The position numbers and the translations under genes are program-made. Shown here one piece after another: positions 17,786 to 26,181 of a DNA stretch of 64,000 nt; the first letter of the stretch is position 1; each line of letters opens with the position of its first letter. Source of the stretch: Microbacterium sp. MYb72 (GTDB taxonomy: Bacteria; Actinomycetota; Actinomycetes; Actinomycetales; Microbacteriaceae); the NCBI RefSeq assembly GCF_002979415.1, contig NZ_PCOT01000003.1, forward strand, positions 62,001 to 126,000, in the 5' to 3' direction. The notes beneath the pieces were generated by a model. It was not told the DNA's origin, made no database searches, and saw only the letters and a program-made list of their open reading frames with translations.

Positions 17786-19375
17786 ATGTCCCGCACGCTG
17801 TCGATCTGGCGATGGCAGCTGATCTTCACGGGCAGCATGCTCGCGGTCGTCGTGGTGATCGCCGCCTTCTCACCGCACACCTTCGGCAACCCGCTGGTGG
17901 CGCTGGGGCTCGTCGTTCTCGTCGCGACCACCCTGGCGACGCTCATGGTTCCGTGGCCGCGCATCCCGCAGTCGATCGTCGTCGCGGTGCCCCTCCTCGA
18001 CGCGCTCGCCGTTGGTCTGGCGACGAGCGCTCCCGGCATGCGCATCGAGCTCCTCTGGGTGTTCCCGGTCGCCTGGCTCGCGTCGTACTTCGCGCTGCCG
18101 TGGGTGTTCGCGGGCATCGGCTTCATCAGCGCGTGTCTTCTCCTCTTCACGAGCCGCAGCGGAGAACCCGCCGACGTGCTCGTGCGCGTGCTCATCGTCG
18201 TGCTGACGCTGAGCTTCCTCGGCACGACGATCCGCATCGGCGCACAGCGCTCGCGGGCCGCGAGACGGCTCCTGCAGCGGCAGTCCGAGCAGGCGGAGAG
18301 GGCCGCCGATCGTGCGCAGACCCAGGAGCAGCGGGTCACGCAGGTGATCGACGCCCTGGACGTGGCGCTCGTCGTGGTCAACGCGGACGGTCGGATCCTG
18401 AAGATGAACGACGCCTATCGCACGCTGTACGGGCGTGATCGATTCGGGGCCGCTCTGCCGTCGACGGCCGTGGAGTACGACGAGCGCAGGGGTGCGCCGC
18501 TGTCACCAGAGCGGACGACCCTGTCGCTCGCGGCACGTGCCGAGGAGCTCAGGAGCGAGCGGATCTGGCTCTTCGATCAGGAGGGGCGGTGGCGCGCACT
18601 GCAGGCGAGCACGCAGCGCCTCGCCGACGCGACGGCTCGCGACCGCAGCACCCTGCTCATCATCGACGACGTCACCGCGCTGATCGAGGCCGCCGAAGAG
18701 CGGCGCACCCTCACCGCGATCGTGTCGCACGAGCTGCGCAACCCGTTGATGGCGATCCTCGGCCACGTCGACCTCCTGCGGGAGCGGCACGACCTGCCCG
18801 GCTCCGTCGTCGCGCAGCTGGAGGTCATCTCCAACGCCAGCGAACGGATGCAGCGGCTGGTGGAGAGCACGCAGGACGAAGCGAGGCGCGCGTCGGAGTC
18901 GCTGCCGGAACCGGTCGATCTCCGCCAGGTCGTCGATGCGTCGGCGGCGTCGTACTCGGCGATCGCGAGGAGCAACCGGCAGGAGCTCGTCGTGGAGGGA
19001 CTCGACAGGCTCGTGGTGCGCGGAGACGCCTTCCGTCTGCGCCAGGTGCTCGACAATCTGCTGAGCAACGCGGTCAAGTACACCCCGGGCGGTGGCGGCA
19101 TCCGGGTGAGTCTCGGTGCGGACGACGGCGGGGCGGTGCTCACGATCGCCGACACGGGCGACGGGATGACGGCCGACGAGGTCGCGCGGGTCTTCGACCC
19201 CTACTTCCGCACCGCGCGGGCCGTGGTCGGGGGCGCCCCCGGCACCGGGCTGGGCATGGGCATCGCCCGCGACATCGTGTCCGACCACGACGGGAGCATC
19301 GAGGTGGGCAGCGCTCCCGGCGCGGGAACCCGTGTCACGGTGCGGTTCCCGCTGACCGAGGAGGACGGATCATGA
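17786..19375 (+). CDS. Membrane sensor histidine kinase
   Basis: A 529-residue kinase. Residues 1-155 contain about five membrane helices with short loops and no large extracellular domain. Then come a coiled linker (RRLLQRQSEQAERAADRAQTQ) and a PAS-like domain (VIDALDVALVVVNADGRILKMND). HisKA follows with the phosphorylated His at about 315 in IVSHELRNPLMAILGH. The HATPase domain has N-box QVLDNLLSNAVKYT, G1 IADTGDGMT and G2 GTGLGMGIARDIV. It is the likely partner of the regulator at 16816. The stop overlaps the following membrane-protein gene by four bases. The signal sensed is unknown; a compact membrane domain suggests an envelope or membrane cue. Confidence 0.93.
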   Translation: MSRTLSIWRWQLIFTGSMLAVVVVIAAFSPHTFGNPLVALGLVVLVATTLATLMVPWPRIPQSIVVAVPLLDALAVGLATSAPGMRIELLWVFPVAWLASYFALPWVFAGIGFISACLLLFTSRSGEPADVLVRVLIVVLTLSFLGTTIRIGAQRSRAARRLLQRQSEQAERAADRAQTQEQRVTQVIDALDVALVVVNADGRILKMNDAYRTLYGRDRFGAALPSTAVEYDERRGAPLSPERTTLSLAARAEELRSERIWLFDQEGRWRALQASTQRLADATARDRSTLLIIDDVTALIEAAEERRTLTAIVSHELRNPLMAILGHVDLLRERHDLPGSVVAQLEVISNASERMQRLVESTQDEARRASESLPEPVDLRQVVDASAASYSAIARSNRQELVVEGLDRLVVRGDAFRLRQVLDNLLSNAVKYTPGGGGIRVSLGADDGGAVLTIADTGDGMTADEVARVFDPYFRTARAVVGGAPGTGLGMGIARDIVSDHDGSIEVGSAPGAGTRVTVRFPLTEEDGS

Positions 19376-20529
19376 GGGAGCTGACGCACACCGCGATCAG
19401 CGTCGACGTCATGACCAGCATGGTCGCGGTGGTGACGGTTGTGACGGTGGTCGTGATCGGGCTCGCGACGCTCGCGCGGCCGAGCAGGGCGACGATCACC
19501 TGGGGGGCGGCGTTCGCACTGGGGATGCTCGGCACCTACCTGTGGGTCGGCGGTCTCCAGCTGCATGAGCCGCGTCTGACGGCCGGAGCCTCCGGTCTGC
19601 TGCTCTGCTTCGAGCCGCTCCTCTGGCTGGGACTGCGGATGCACAGGGGCGCGCGCCCGCTCTGGTGGCCGTCTCTCGGCTTCATGGTGCTCATCCCGAC
19701 CGTGCTCGTGCTCGCGGCGGGGACACCGGCGTTCCAGGTGACGTTCCGCCTCTCGTTCCTCAGTGCGAGCGTCTTCGCCGGGCTCGTCGCGTGGGAGCTG
19801 ATCCGACTGAAGACGGTGTCGCGCGACATCACGATGCCGCTTCTCCTGGCCGCGTGCTCGTTCGTCGTCGTCGCGATCGCCGGCGCCGTCTCCGTGCTGC
19901 TGGACAACGGCGTGAGCTCGGGCGAGCAGCTGAGCGTGCTCCGCGGCGTCAACAGCGTGGGCACCGTGGTGACCAGCATCTGCGCGGCGTTCACCCTCGT
20001 GCTCCTCGTGCGGTCCGATCGGGTCGCTCCGGCCACGGGCGATGCGGCCGGGCGTGCGGCGCGCAGGCTGCGCAAGGCGGAGGCCCAGAACGACCACTCC
20101 TGGTCCGTCCTCGACGTGCGGCTGGACGATCCGCTGGACCTCAGGGAGGCGTCGACGAGCACCGGATATGCGGCGATCGTCGAGCGCTTCCACTCCGACA
20201 TCGAGGAGGTGCTCCCCGCGAGTGCCGACGCCGATCGCGTCGACGACTCCCACTCGATCATCGTCATCCGCGGGAGCGAAGAGGAGATCCGGCACCACAT
20301 CCGCGCTCTGCTGCAGCGGATCTCGGCGATCGAGCACGATGCGGGCGCCTCCGGGATCCGGGTGTCGGCGAGCATCGGCTGGGCGAGCGCATCGGCCTGG
20401 GGGCACGACTACGACGCGCTGGCGGCAGCGGCCGGCACGGCATCGGCGTCCGCCCGCGCCGATGGCGGCGACCGCTGGAAGCGCGCGGAGGAGAACGGCT
20501 CAGCATCCCCGGCTACCCTGGAAGCGTGA
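19372..20529 (+). CDS. Seven-helix membrane protein with a degenerate GGDEF-like C-terminal domain
   Basis: A 385-residue protein. Residues 1-225 form about seven hydrophobic helices. The cytosolic part from about residue 235 has the outline of a diguanylate cyclase domain: WSVLDVRLDDP near its start, a middle strand SHSIIVIRGSEEEIRHHIR where GGDEF would stand, then RVSASIGWAS and the final YDALAAAAGTASASARADGGDRW, which match the S-x-G-x-A and AD-x-A-x-Y-x-AK-x-x-G ends of GGDEF domains. The GGDEF signature itself is missing, so cyclase activity is unlikely; it may bind a nucleotide or serve as a partner. It is coupled by four-base overlaps to the kinase before it and to tsaB after it. The domain call is by eye. 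Confidence 0.65.
   Translation: MRELTHTAISVDVMTSMVAVVTVVTVVVIGLATLARPSRATITWGAAFALGMLGTYLWVGGLQLHEPRLTAGASGLLLCFEPLLWLGLRMHRGARPLWWPSLGFMVLIPTVLVLAAGTPAFQVTFRLSFLSASVFAGLVAWELIRLKTVSRDITMPLLLAACSFVVVAIAGAVSVLLDNGVSSGEQLSVLRGVNSVGTVVTSICAAFTLVLLVRSDRVAPATGDAAGRAARRLRKAEAQNDHSWSVLDVRLDDPLDLREASTSTGYAAIVERFHSDIEEVLPASADADRVDDSHSIIVIRGSEEEIRHHIRALLQRISAIEHDAGASGIRVSASIGWASASAWGHDYDALAAAAGTASASARADGGDRWKRAEENGSASPATLEA
20514..20525 (+). promoter_or_regulatory. Internal leaderless promoter of tsaB
   Basis: TACCCT (20514-20519), inside the end of the preceding gene, lies six bases before the GTG at 20526. It would let tsaB-rimI-tsaD be transcribed independently of the signalling genes upstream. Confidence 0.55.
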
Positions 20530-21137
20530 TCCTCGCCGTCGACACCTCCCTCGGTACCGCCGTGGCCCTCATCGACGCCGACGGCGCCCTCCGCGCCGAG
20601 GCGGCGACCGCCGACCCGCTCGGGCACGCCGAGGTGATCGGCGATCTGCTCGCCGATGTCCTGAAGGGCGCGGGGGCGGGGGAGATCACCCACGTCGTGT
20701 CCGGCATGGGCCCCGGGCCCTTCACCGGCCTGCGCATCGGCATCGCGGCGGCTCGTGCCTTCGCCCTCGGGCGTGGCATCCCCGTGGTCCCGGTGCCGAG
20801 CCATCTCGCGGCGGCGCTCTCGGTGTCCGCCGACGGTCCGTTCGCCATCGTCACCGACGCGCGTCGTCGAGAGGTCGCGGTCACGGTGTTCGACGGGACG
20901 GATGCTGCCGGCATCCCCACCGTCGTCGCCGACACTGTTCTCGTGCCCGCGGTCGAGGCCGATGCGCACCTGGGCGGCATCCGGCGGATCGACGTGTCTG
21001 AACTGTCCGGCGCCGACCTGGCGCGGGTCGCGGCGCGTGCACTCGCGGCAGGACGCGTCCTGGCCGACGACGAGCCGCTGTACCTGCGGCACCCCGACGT
21101 CGTGCTCCCCGGAGCGCCGAAGCGGGTGGGATCATGA
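20526..21137 (+). CDS. tsaB: tRNA threonylcarbamoyladenosine biosynthesis protein TsaB
   Basis: A 203-residue ASKHA-fold scaffold that pairs with TsaD in t6A synthesis. It starts ILAVDTSLGTAVALID and has the motif VVSGMGPGPFTGLRIGIAAARAFA cut here into its recognisable halves VVSGMGPGPFTG and LRIGIAAARAF. Length is normal. The GTG overlaps the preceding stop (GTGA) and is also preceded by a -10 box at leaderless distance. The stop overlaps rimI by four bases. Confidence 0.94.
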   Translation: MILAVDTSLGTAVALIDADGALRAEAATADPLGHAEVIGDLLADVLKGAGAGEITHVVSGMGPGPFTGLRIGIAAARAFALGRGIPVVPVPSHLAAALSVSADGPFAIVTDARRREVAVTVFDGTDAAGIPTVVADTVLVPAVEADAHLGGIRRIDVSELSGADLARVAARALAAGRVLADDEPLYLRHPDVVLPGAPKRVGS

Positions 21138-21625
21138 CGCTGCGTCCCGCGACTCCGGCCGATCTCGACGGGATCATGGCGATCGAGAACCGCGCGTTCC
21201 CGACCGACGCGTGGAGCGCCGAGTCGATGGCGTCCGAGCTCGCCAGCCCGCACGCCCGCTACCTCGTCGACGAGGTCGACGGCGTGATGATCGGCTACGG
21301 CGGTGTGCGGGCGCTGCAGGGCGGGTCGGATGCCGACATCCAGACCATCGCGTTCGACGCCGATCGTCGCGGTGAGGGCCGAGGACGGGCCCTGCTGCGC
21401 GCGCTGCTCGAGGCGGCAGTGGGGCGGGGCGCACGAGAGGTGTTCCTCGAGGTGCGCGACGACAACCCCGCCGCGGCGGGGCTGTACGTCTCGGAGGGTT
21501 TCGAGGAGATCGGCCGCCGCCCCCGCTACTATCAGCCGGACGATGTGGATGCGATCGTGATGCGCCTCGACCTGCGCGCGTGGGATGCGCGGCGCACCGC
21601 GACGCCGAAGGAGCAGACCGCATGA
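21134..21625 (+). CDS. rimI: RimI-type N-acetyltransferase
   Basis: A 163-residue GNAT enzyme; RimI acetylates the N-terminus of ribosomal protein S18 in E. coli. It shows [18 protein letters not shown] at the start, the acetyl-CoA-binding loop [17 protein letters not shown] (R/Q-x-x-G-x-G/A), and [28 protein letters not shown], split here as [18 protein letters not shown]. The tsaB-rimI-tsaD order is typical of actinobacteria. It overlaps both neighbours by four bases. Confidence 0.92.
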   Translation: MTLRPATPADLDGIMAIENRAFPTDAWSAESMASELASPHARYLVDEVDGVMIGYGGVRALQGGSDADIQTIAFDADRRGEGRGRALLRALLEAAVGRGAREVFLEVRDDNPAAAGLYVSEGFEEIGRRPRYYQPDDVDAIVMRLDLRAWDARRTATPKEQTA

Positions 21626-22686
21626 CCGCCGCCCCCCTTGTGCTCGGCATCGAGACGAGCTGCGACGAGACCGGTATCGGCATCGTCCGCGGACGCACCC
21701 TGCTCTCGAACACGATCGCTTCGAGCATGGACGAGCACGCCCGCTATGGCGGCGTCGTTCCGGAGGTGGCCGCGCGCGCTCATCTGGAGGCGCTGCAGCC
21801 GTCGATCGACGCGGCTCTCGACGAGGCCGGCATCCGTCTGCAGGATCTCGACGCGGTGGCGGTCACCAGCGGCCCGGGACTCGCGGGGGCGCTCATGGTC
21901 GGCGTCGGTGCGGCCAAGGGCCTCGCGGTGTCGATCGACAAGCCCCTGTACGCGGTCAACCACCTGGTGGGGCACATCGCGGCCGACATCCTCACGGCGG
22001 ACTCCGCGCCGCTGGAGTACCCGACCATCGCGCTCCTCGTCTCGGGTGGGCACACCTCGCTCCTGCACGTCCGCGACCTCACGACCGACGTCGAGCTGCT
22101 CGGCGAGACCATGGACGATGCCGCGGGCGAGGCCTTCGACAAGGTCGCAAGGCTCCTCTCTCTGCCCTACCCCGGCGGGCCCGAGATCGACAGGGCTGCG
22201 GCCGACGGCGACCCGAACGCGATCCGCTTCCCCCGTGGCCTGTCCAAGGCGTCCGATCTGGCGAAGCACCGCTACGACTTCTCCTTCTCCGGACTCAAGA
22301 CCGCCGTCGCCCGCTGGGTCGAGCGCTGCGAGGCCGATGGCGTCGAGGTGCCGGTGGCCGATGTGGCGGCGAGCTTCCGCGAGGCCGTCGTCGACGTGCT
22401 CGTGACGAAGGCGCTGGCGGCGTGCGAGGATCTCGGAGTCCCGCGACTGCTGCTCGGCGGAGGCGTCATCGCGAACCGCAGGCTGCGCGAGGTCGCGCTC
22501 GCCCGTGCCGAGAAGGCGGGGGTGACGGTGCGCATCCCGCCGCTGTCGCTGTGCACCGACAACGGCGCCATGATCGCGGCGCTCGCCGCAGAGCTGATCT
22601 CCTCTGGTCGGCGGCCGTCGACCCTCGCCTTCGGCGCCGACTCGACCCTCCCCGTCACGGAGATCCAGGTGGCCGAGCGCTCATGA
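21622..22686 (+). CDS. tsaD: tRNA N6-adenosine threonylcarbamoyltransferase TsaD
   Basis: The 354-residue catalytic subunit of t6A synthesis. It begins [17 protein letters not shown], has the metal-binding HxxxH in [11 protein letters not shown], and [32 protein letters not shown] and [15 protein letters not shown]. Length fits the family. The stop overlaps the next gene by four bases. Confidence 0.97.
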   Translation: MTAAPLVLGIETSCDETGIGIVRGRTLLSNTIASSMDEHARYGGVVPEVAARAHLEALQPSIDAALDEAGIRLQDLDAVAVTSGPGLAGALMVGVGAAKGLAVSIDKPLYAVNHLVGHIAADILTADSAPLEYPTIALLVSGGHTSLLHVRDLTTDVELLGETMDDAAGEAFDKVARLLSLPYPGGPEIDRAAADGDPNAIRFPRGLSKASDLAKHRYDFSFSGLKTAVARWVERCEADGVEVPVADVAASFREAVVDVLVTKALAACEDLGVPRLLLGGGVIANRRLREVALARAEKAGVTVRIPPLSLCTDNGAMIAALAAELISSGRRPSTLAFGADSTLPVTEIQVAERS

Positions 22687-23147
22687 CCACACCGGACGAC
22701 GGGCTGCGCGCCCGCATCGAAGGACCCAGCGGCGAGGTCGAGCGCCCGGCGGGGTCTGCTCGTCTCCCCGGCGCCAGACGCGACGCGTACACGAAGCTGC
22801 CCACCGGGCCGGTGACCGTGGAGCCGGTCGTCGCCAGCGGGCCGCACCTCGAAGACGACGACGAATACGACGGGTGGGAGCCCTCGGCAGCGCCCGCATC
22901 CGTCGACGAGACGCGGCTCGCGCCCTGGGCGCTGCTCGCCGCGATCGTCTCGCTGTGCGCCTCGTTCTTCGTCGGCTGGGTGATCCCGGTCGCGGTGGTG
23001 GCCGTGATCGCGGCGATCATGTCGCTGCGGCGTCCGGCCGAGAGCAGAGCCGTCGCGACGTGGGCTCTCGTGCTCGGCCTCGCGGCGACGACGTACAGTC
23101 TGGGCTGGCTGGTGTGGGCCGGTCTGCAGTTCGAGAGGTTCGGGTAG
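22683..23147 (+). CDS. Small two-helix membrane protein
   Basis: A 154-residue protein of unknown function. The first 80 residues are polar and acidic ([15 protein letters not shown]), probably cytosolic and unstructured. Then come two close hydrophobic hairpins, [20 protein letters not shown] and [15 protein letters not shown], and a third, [19 protein letters not shown]. This resembles DUF4190-type small membrane proteins. The ATG overlaps the tsaD stop (ATGA), so it belongs to the tsaD operon. Confidence 0.7.
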   Translation: MTTPDDGLRARIEGPSGEVERPAGSARLPGARRDAYTKLPTGPVTVEPVVASGPHLEDDDEYDGWEPSAAPASVDETRLAPWALLAAIVSLCASFFVGWVIPVAVVAVIAAIMSLRRPAESRAVATWALVLGLAATTYSLGWLVWAGLQFERFG

Positions 23148-23192
23148 CGGATGCTCGACGCCGACCGGACATCGATGTCATCAGGGGGGCCG

Positions 23193-24383
23193 ATGCCGCA
23201 CGATCATGACGGCGAGGAGCGTCGTGCGCTCCAACGCAAGGCGTATGGCCGCGAGGCGTCGCTCACGGATGCCGAGGCTCGGCGTCTGCACGAGCTCGAG
23301 CACGCCCTCCGCGAGAGCGCCCGCCCCGAGGCCACGGCGGAGCGTTCCGCGCGGACGGCGGTCCGCGACACGGGGCCGGTGGACGGAGCCCGCCTGGACG
23401 GCATGCGGGCGGGCGAGGTGCAGCCTCCCGTCACGCGGGGAGTCCTCGACGAGGAGAGCACCGCAGCGGCGTCCGTGGCCGAAGAGCCCATGACCGAGAG
23501 CGCGGCAGACGAGGCGGCGCCGGGCATCTGGAGGACTCTGCGGTCGCACGGGAAGCCCGTGGCCGTTGCGTCCGCCGTCCTGCTGGCGATCGGACTCGGC
23601 GCGGGTTGGGCGCTGTTCTCTCCGCGTGCGAGCGACATCCCGCTCAGCGCGGAGGAGGTGGAGCGCAAGCTGGAGCTCTACACGGCGCAGAAGTTCGACG
23701 ACGGCTCGCTGCGCGCCGTCGCGCGCGATGGAGACGCCCTCGTCTGGTTCGCCACCAAGAGCGCGCCGGAGCCGCAGTCGTGCCTGACGCTCGATGTGGG
23801 GGAGCAGTCCTCCATCAACTGCGTCACCGATGACGAGTTCGCCACGTTCCCGTTGAACGCGTCGATCTCGGTGCCTTCTGACGAGGGCGGTTCGATGGGT
23901 GGGAGCAGTGTGAACGCCACGGGCATGCTGACCACCGCCGGCGAGGTGATGGTCGCGATCAACCGCTGGAACTACGACGACTCCATGCTCGATCAGTTCG
24001 AGGGCGAGGAGAAGGTGCGTGCCCAGGCGCTCATCGACGAGGGGTACCAGCCGGGGATGTCCCTGATCGGACACTTCCGCGGAGAGCCCGTGTGGGTCGC
24101 CGACCGCTTCACCGACACGGGCTCGATGGAGAGATGCCTGATCGTCGATGTCGTGGATGCATCGAAATGCGCCGCGCCGGACAACAGCGGGAAGCAGGCG
24201 CCGATCCGGCTGAGCTCCGGAGACGCGGATGACTCGCCGTGGTCCCTGACCGTGGAGTTCACCGGCTGGGGCATGCCCTACCTGACGATCACCGAGGGTC
24301 CGACCGGCGGATCGCTCGTGGTGATCGACACCGAGTCGGGGGATCCGATCGAGGTCCAGGTCCCCGTGGACCCTGCCGGCTGA
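23193..24383 (+). CDS. Single-pass membrane protein with large extracytoplasmic domain
   Basis: A 396-residue protein I do not recognise. The N-terminal 120 residues are charged and cytosolic, including EERRALQRKAYGREASLTDAEARRLHELE (seen in parts such as LTDAEARRLHELEHAL). A single helix, PVAVASAVLLAIGLGAGWAL, crosses the membrane at about residues 126-145. The exported 250 residues contain conserved-looking SCLTLDVG and ERCLIVDVV, each with a cysteine, which may form a repeated fold of two similar halves. The ATG at 23193 is chosen for AGGGGGG placed about four bases upstream. The stop abuts the convergent methyltransferase stop without a gap. Confidence 0.6.
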   Translation: MPHDHDGEERRALQRKAYGREASLTDAEARRLHELEHALRESARPEATAERSARTAVRDTGPVDGARLDGMRAGEVQPPVTRGVLDEESTAAASVAEEPMTESAADEAAPGIWRTLRSHGKPVAVASAVLLAIGLGAGWALFSPRASDIPLSAEEVERKLELYTAQKFDDGSLRAVARDGDALVWFATKSAPEPQSCLTLDVGEQSSINCVTDDEFATFPLNASISVPSDEGGSMGGSSVNATGMLTTAGEVMVAINRWNYDDSMLDQFEGEEKVRAQALIDEGYQPGMSLIGHFRGEPVWVADRFTDTGSMERCLIVDVVDASKCAAPDNSGKQAPIRLSSGDADDSPWSLTVEFTGWGMPYLTITEGPTGGSLVVIDTESGDPIEVQVPVDPAG

Positions 24384-25595
24384 CTAGGCCGCAGACACCC
24401 GGTCGGCGAGGATCGCCAGACGCTCGTCGCCGATGCGGGTGAGGATCAGCGTCGCCGACTCCGCGCCCTTCAGCACGAGCTTCCTGCGGAAGGCCGCAGG
24501 GTCGACGTCCATGCCGCGCTTCTTGATCTCCAGGGTGCCGATGCCGTTCCTCTTGAGCACCGCGCTGATCGCCTTGGGATTGGCGGGCATCGTCTCGCGC
24601 ACGCGGAACGACTGCACGAACGGACTCGTGAGCGCCGCATCCGAGGTGAGGTATGCGATGCGCTCGTCGAGCATGCCCGCCTCCAGGCTGCGGGCGACGT
24701 CGCCGATGAGCCGCGCGCGGATGACGGCTCCGTCCGGTTCGTGCAGGAAGGCGCCGAGCGGGCGCACCGGCGCGTCCTCGGCGTCGGCGCCCGCGGTGAG
24801 CTCGTAGGAGCGCTCGCCGCGGATGAGGAGCGCCGCTCTGCGAACGCCCTCTCTGGCGAGGACACCGGTCCAGACCACGAGCTCCACGACGCTGCCGTCC
24901 GCGCTCACCCACTGTGCCTCTGCGTCGGCGGGGAGGCTGTCGCGATCGTGCGCGGGTCCGAGCTTGATGCCGGTCGGCGTGCGCGATGCCACGTCGAAGG
25001 CCCAGTCCAGCGACGGTGAGTAGTCGTCGGCCGAGACGCGGCGGGTCTCGCTGTGCCCGGAGGTGCGTCGCGCGGGGTCCATCCAGATCGCGCGAGCGGC
25101 GGGCGCGGTCGCCGTGCTCAGCTCCCGGTACGCATCCTCCGCCGTGCTGTGGCGCACGTCCGATCCGAACGGCGCGAGGTTGTACGCGGCGATCGCGGCT
25201 GTGACCTCGTCGGCGTCGACGGCCGTCACCTCGAGTCCTGCCCCGGCGAAGGCGAGGGCGTCGCCGCCGATTCCGCAGCCGAGATCGGCGACGCTCGTCA
25301 GACCGGCGCTGCGGATGCGCTGGGCGTGCCGTGCGGCGACCCCCAGCCTCGTCGCCTGCTCGAGGCCGGCGCGGGTGAACAGCATCCGCTCGGCGAAGTC
25401 GCCGAACTTCGCCCGTGCCCTGGCGCGCAGGTGGGCCTGACCCACGACCGCCGAGACGAGTTCGGGGGAGTGGCCCGCAGCGCGCAGTCGCGACACGGCC
25501 CTGGCGACCTCGCCCGTCGACTCGATCGGCCCGAGGGCGTCGAGGAGCTCGAGTCCGTCGGGGGTGAGCAGGGCGCGCAGCTCGGACATCTCCAC
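24384..25595 (-). CDS. Class I SAM-dependent methyltransferase with THUMP-like C-terminal domain
   Basis: A 403-residue protein. The central Rossmann domain has SVADLGCGIGGDALAFAG at about residues 101-118 (motif I) and VTAVDADEVTAAIAAYN (motif II), with IWMDPARRT in place of the usual motif IV. The C-terminal part (RNGIGTLEIKKRGMDVDP, KLVLKG) is the THUMP-like domain found in this actinobacterial family, suggesting an RNA substrate. The true substrate is unknown. The start is GTG at 25595: TAAGCT (25602-25607, minus) lies six bases upstream, so the inner ATG two codons later is less likely. Confidence 0.8.
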   Translation of the reverse strand: MEMSELRALLTPDGLELLDALGPIESTGEVARAVSRLRAAGHSPELVSAVVGQAHLRARARAKFGDFAERMLFTRAGLEQATRLGVAARHAQRIRSAGLTSVADLGCGIGGDALAFAGAGLEVTAVDADEVTAAIAAYNLAPFGSDVRHSTAEDAYRELSTATAPAARAIWMDPARRTSGHSETRRVSADDYSPSLDWAFDVASRTPTGIKLGPAHDRDSLPADAEAQWVSADGSVVELVVWTGVLAREGVRRAALLIRGERSYELTAGADAEDAPVRPLGAFLHEPDGAVIRARLIGDVARSLEAGMLDERIAYLTSDAALTSPFVQSFRVRETMPANPKAISAVLKRNGIGTLEIKKRGMDVDPAAFRRKLVLKGAESATLILTRIGDERLAILADRVSAA

Positions 25596-25619
25596 CCGTT
25601 CAGCTTAGGTCGTGCCCGG

Positions 25620-25646
25620 CTGGCACTCGCATTGCATGAGTGCCAG
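25620..25646. promoter_or_regulatory. CIRCE operator 1 (HrcA site)
   Basis: A perfect inverted repeat CTGGCACTC-N9-GAGTGCCAG. The core GCACTC-N9-GAGTGC matches CIRCE. It covers the -35 box TTGCAT (25632-25637) of the groES promoter. Confidence 0.75.
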
Positions 25647-25661
25647 CTGAGCGCTTAGACT
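25632..25661 (+). promoter_or_regulatory. groES promoter
   Basis: A -35 box TTGCAT (25632-25637), an 18-base spacer and a -10 box TAGACT (25656-25661). Transcription would begin near 25668, inside the second CIRCE element. Confidence 0.6.
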
Positions 25662-25664
25662 GGA

Positions 25665-25691
25665 TTAGCACTCTCGGGTTGAGAGTGCGAA
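25665..25691. promoter_or_regulatory. CIRCE operator 2 (HrcA site)
   Basis: TTAGCACTC-N9-GAGTGCGAA, close to the consensus TTAGCACTC-N9-GAGTGCTAA. It overlaps the predicted transcription start. Its centre is 45 bases from that of CIRCE 1. Confidence 0.85.
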
Positions 25692-25731
25692 CAAGTCTTT
25701 CGTGTCAGCGTCAAGAAAGAAGAGGTAGACC

Positions 25732-26028
25732 GTGTCGGTTTCCATCAAGCCGCTCGAGGACCGCATCGTCATCAAGCAGGTCGAGGCCGAGCAGACCACC
25801 GCGAGTGGCCTGGTCATCCCCGACACCGCCAAGGAGAAGCCCCAGGAGGGCGAGGTCGTGGCCGTGGGCCCCGGCCGCATCGATGACAACGGCAACCGCG
25901 TCCCGCTCGACGTCGCCGTGGGCGACCGCGTGCTCTACAGCAAGTACGGCGGCACCGAGGTGAAGTTCGGCGCAGACGAGTTCCTCGTCCTGTCGGCTCG
26001 CGACGTCCTCGCGGTCGTCGTCCGCTGA
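25732..26028 (+). CDS. groES: Co-chaperonin GroES
   Basis: A 98-residue lid of the GroEL chaperonin. It begins [21 protein letters not shown], of which [12 protein letters not shown] is the family start, has the mobile-loop region [16 protein letters not shown], and ends [14 protein letters not shown]. Length is normal. The GTG at 25732 follows AAGAAGAGG. It is heat-shock regulated by HrcA through two CIRCE sites. A strong terminator follows directly and no groEL gene is present, so it is monocistronic. Confidence 0.97.
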   Translation: MSVSIKPLEDRIVIKQVEAEQTTASGLVIPDTAKEKPQEGEVVAVGPGRIDDNGNRVPLDVAVGDRVLYSKYGGTEVKFGADEFLVLSARDVLAVVVR

Positions 26029-26041
26029 TCCAGCGCACATC

Positions 26042-26083
26042 GCAGAAGGGGTTCGGATGCTTCGGCATCCGAACCCCTTCTGC
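26042..26083 (+). terminator. groES terminator
   Basis: A perfect 19-bp stem starting GCAGAAGGGGTTCGGATGC closed by a TTCG tetraloop. The apex is GGATGC-TTCG-GCATCC. There is no long U-tract. Confidence 0.8.
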
Positions 26084-26169
26084 ATGTCCGGAGCAGTCAC
26101 GCGGCGATCGATTCCTGCCGAACCGCGGTCGTGGCGGGTGAACACGCGCTCAGCCTCCGCCCACGGGCA

Positions 26170-26181
26170 TAGGGTTGTGCG
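26170..26181 (+). promoter_or_regulatory. Leaderless promoter of rarD
   Basis: TAGGGT (26170-26175) is followed by six bases and the GTG at 26182. There is no ribosome binding site. Confidence 0.5.
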
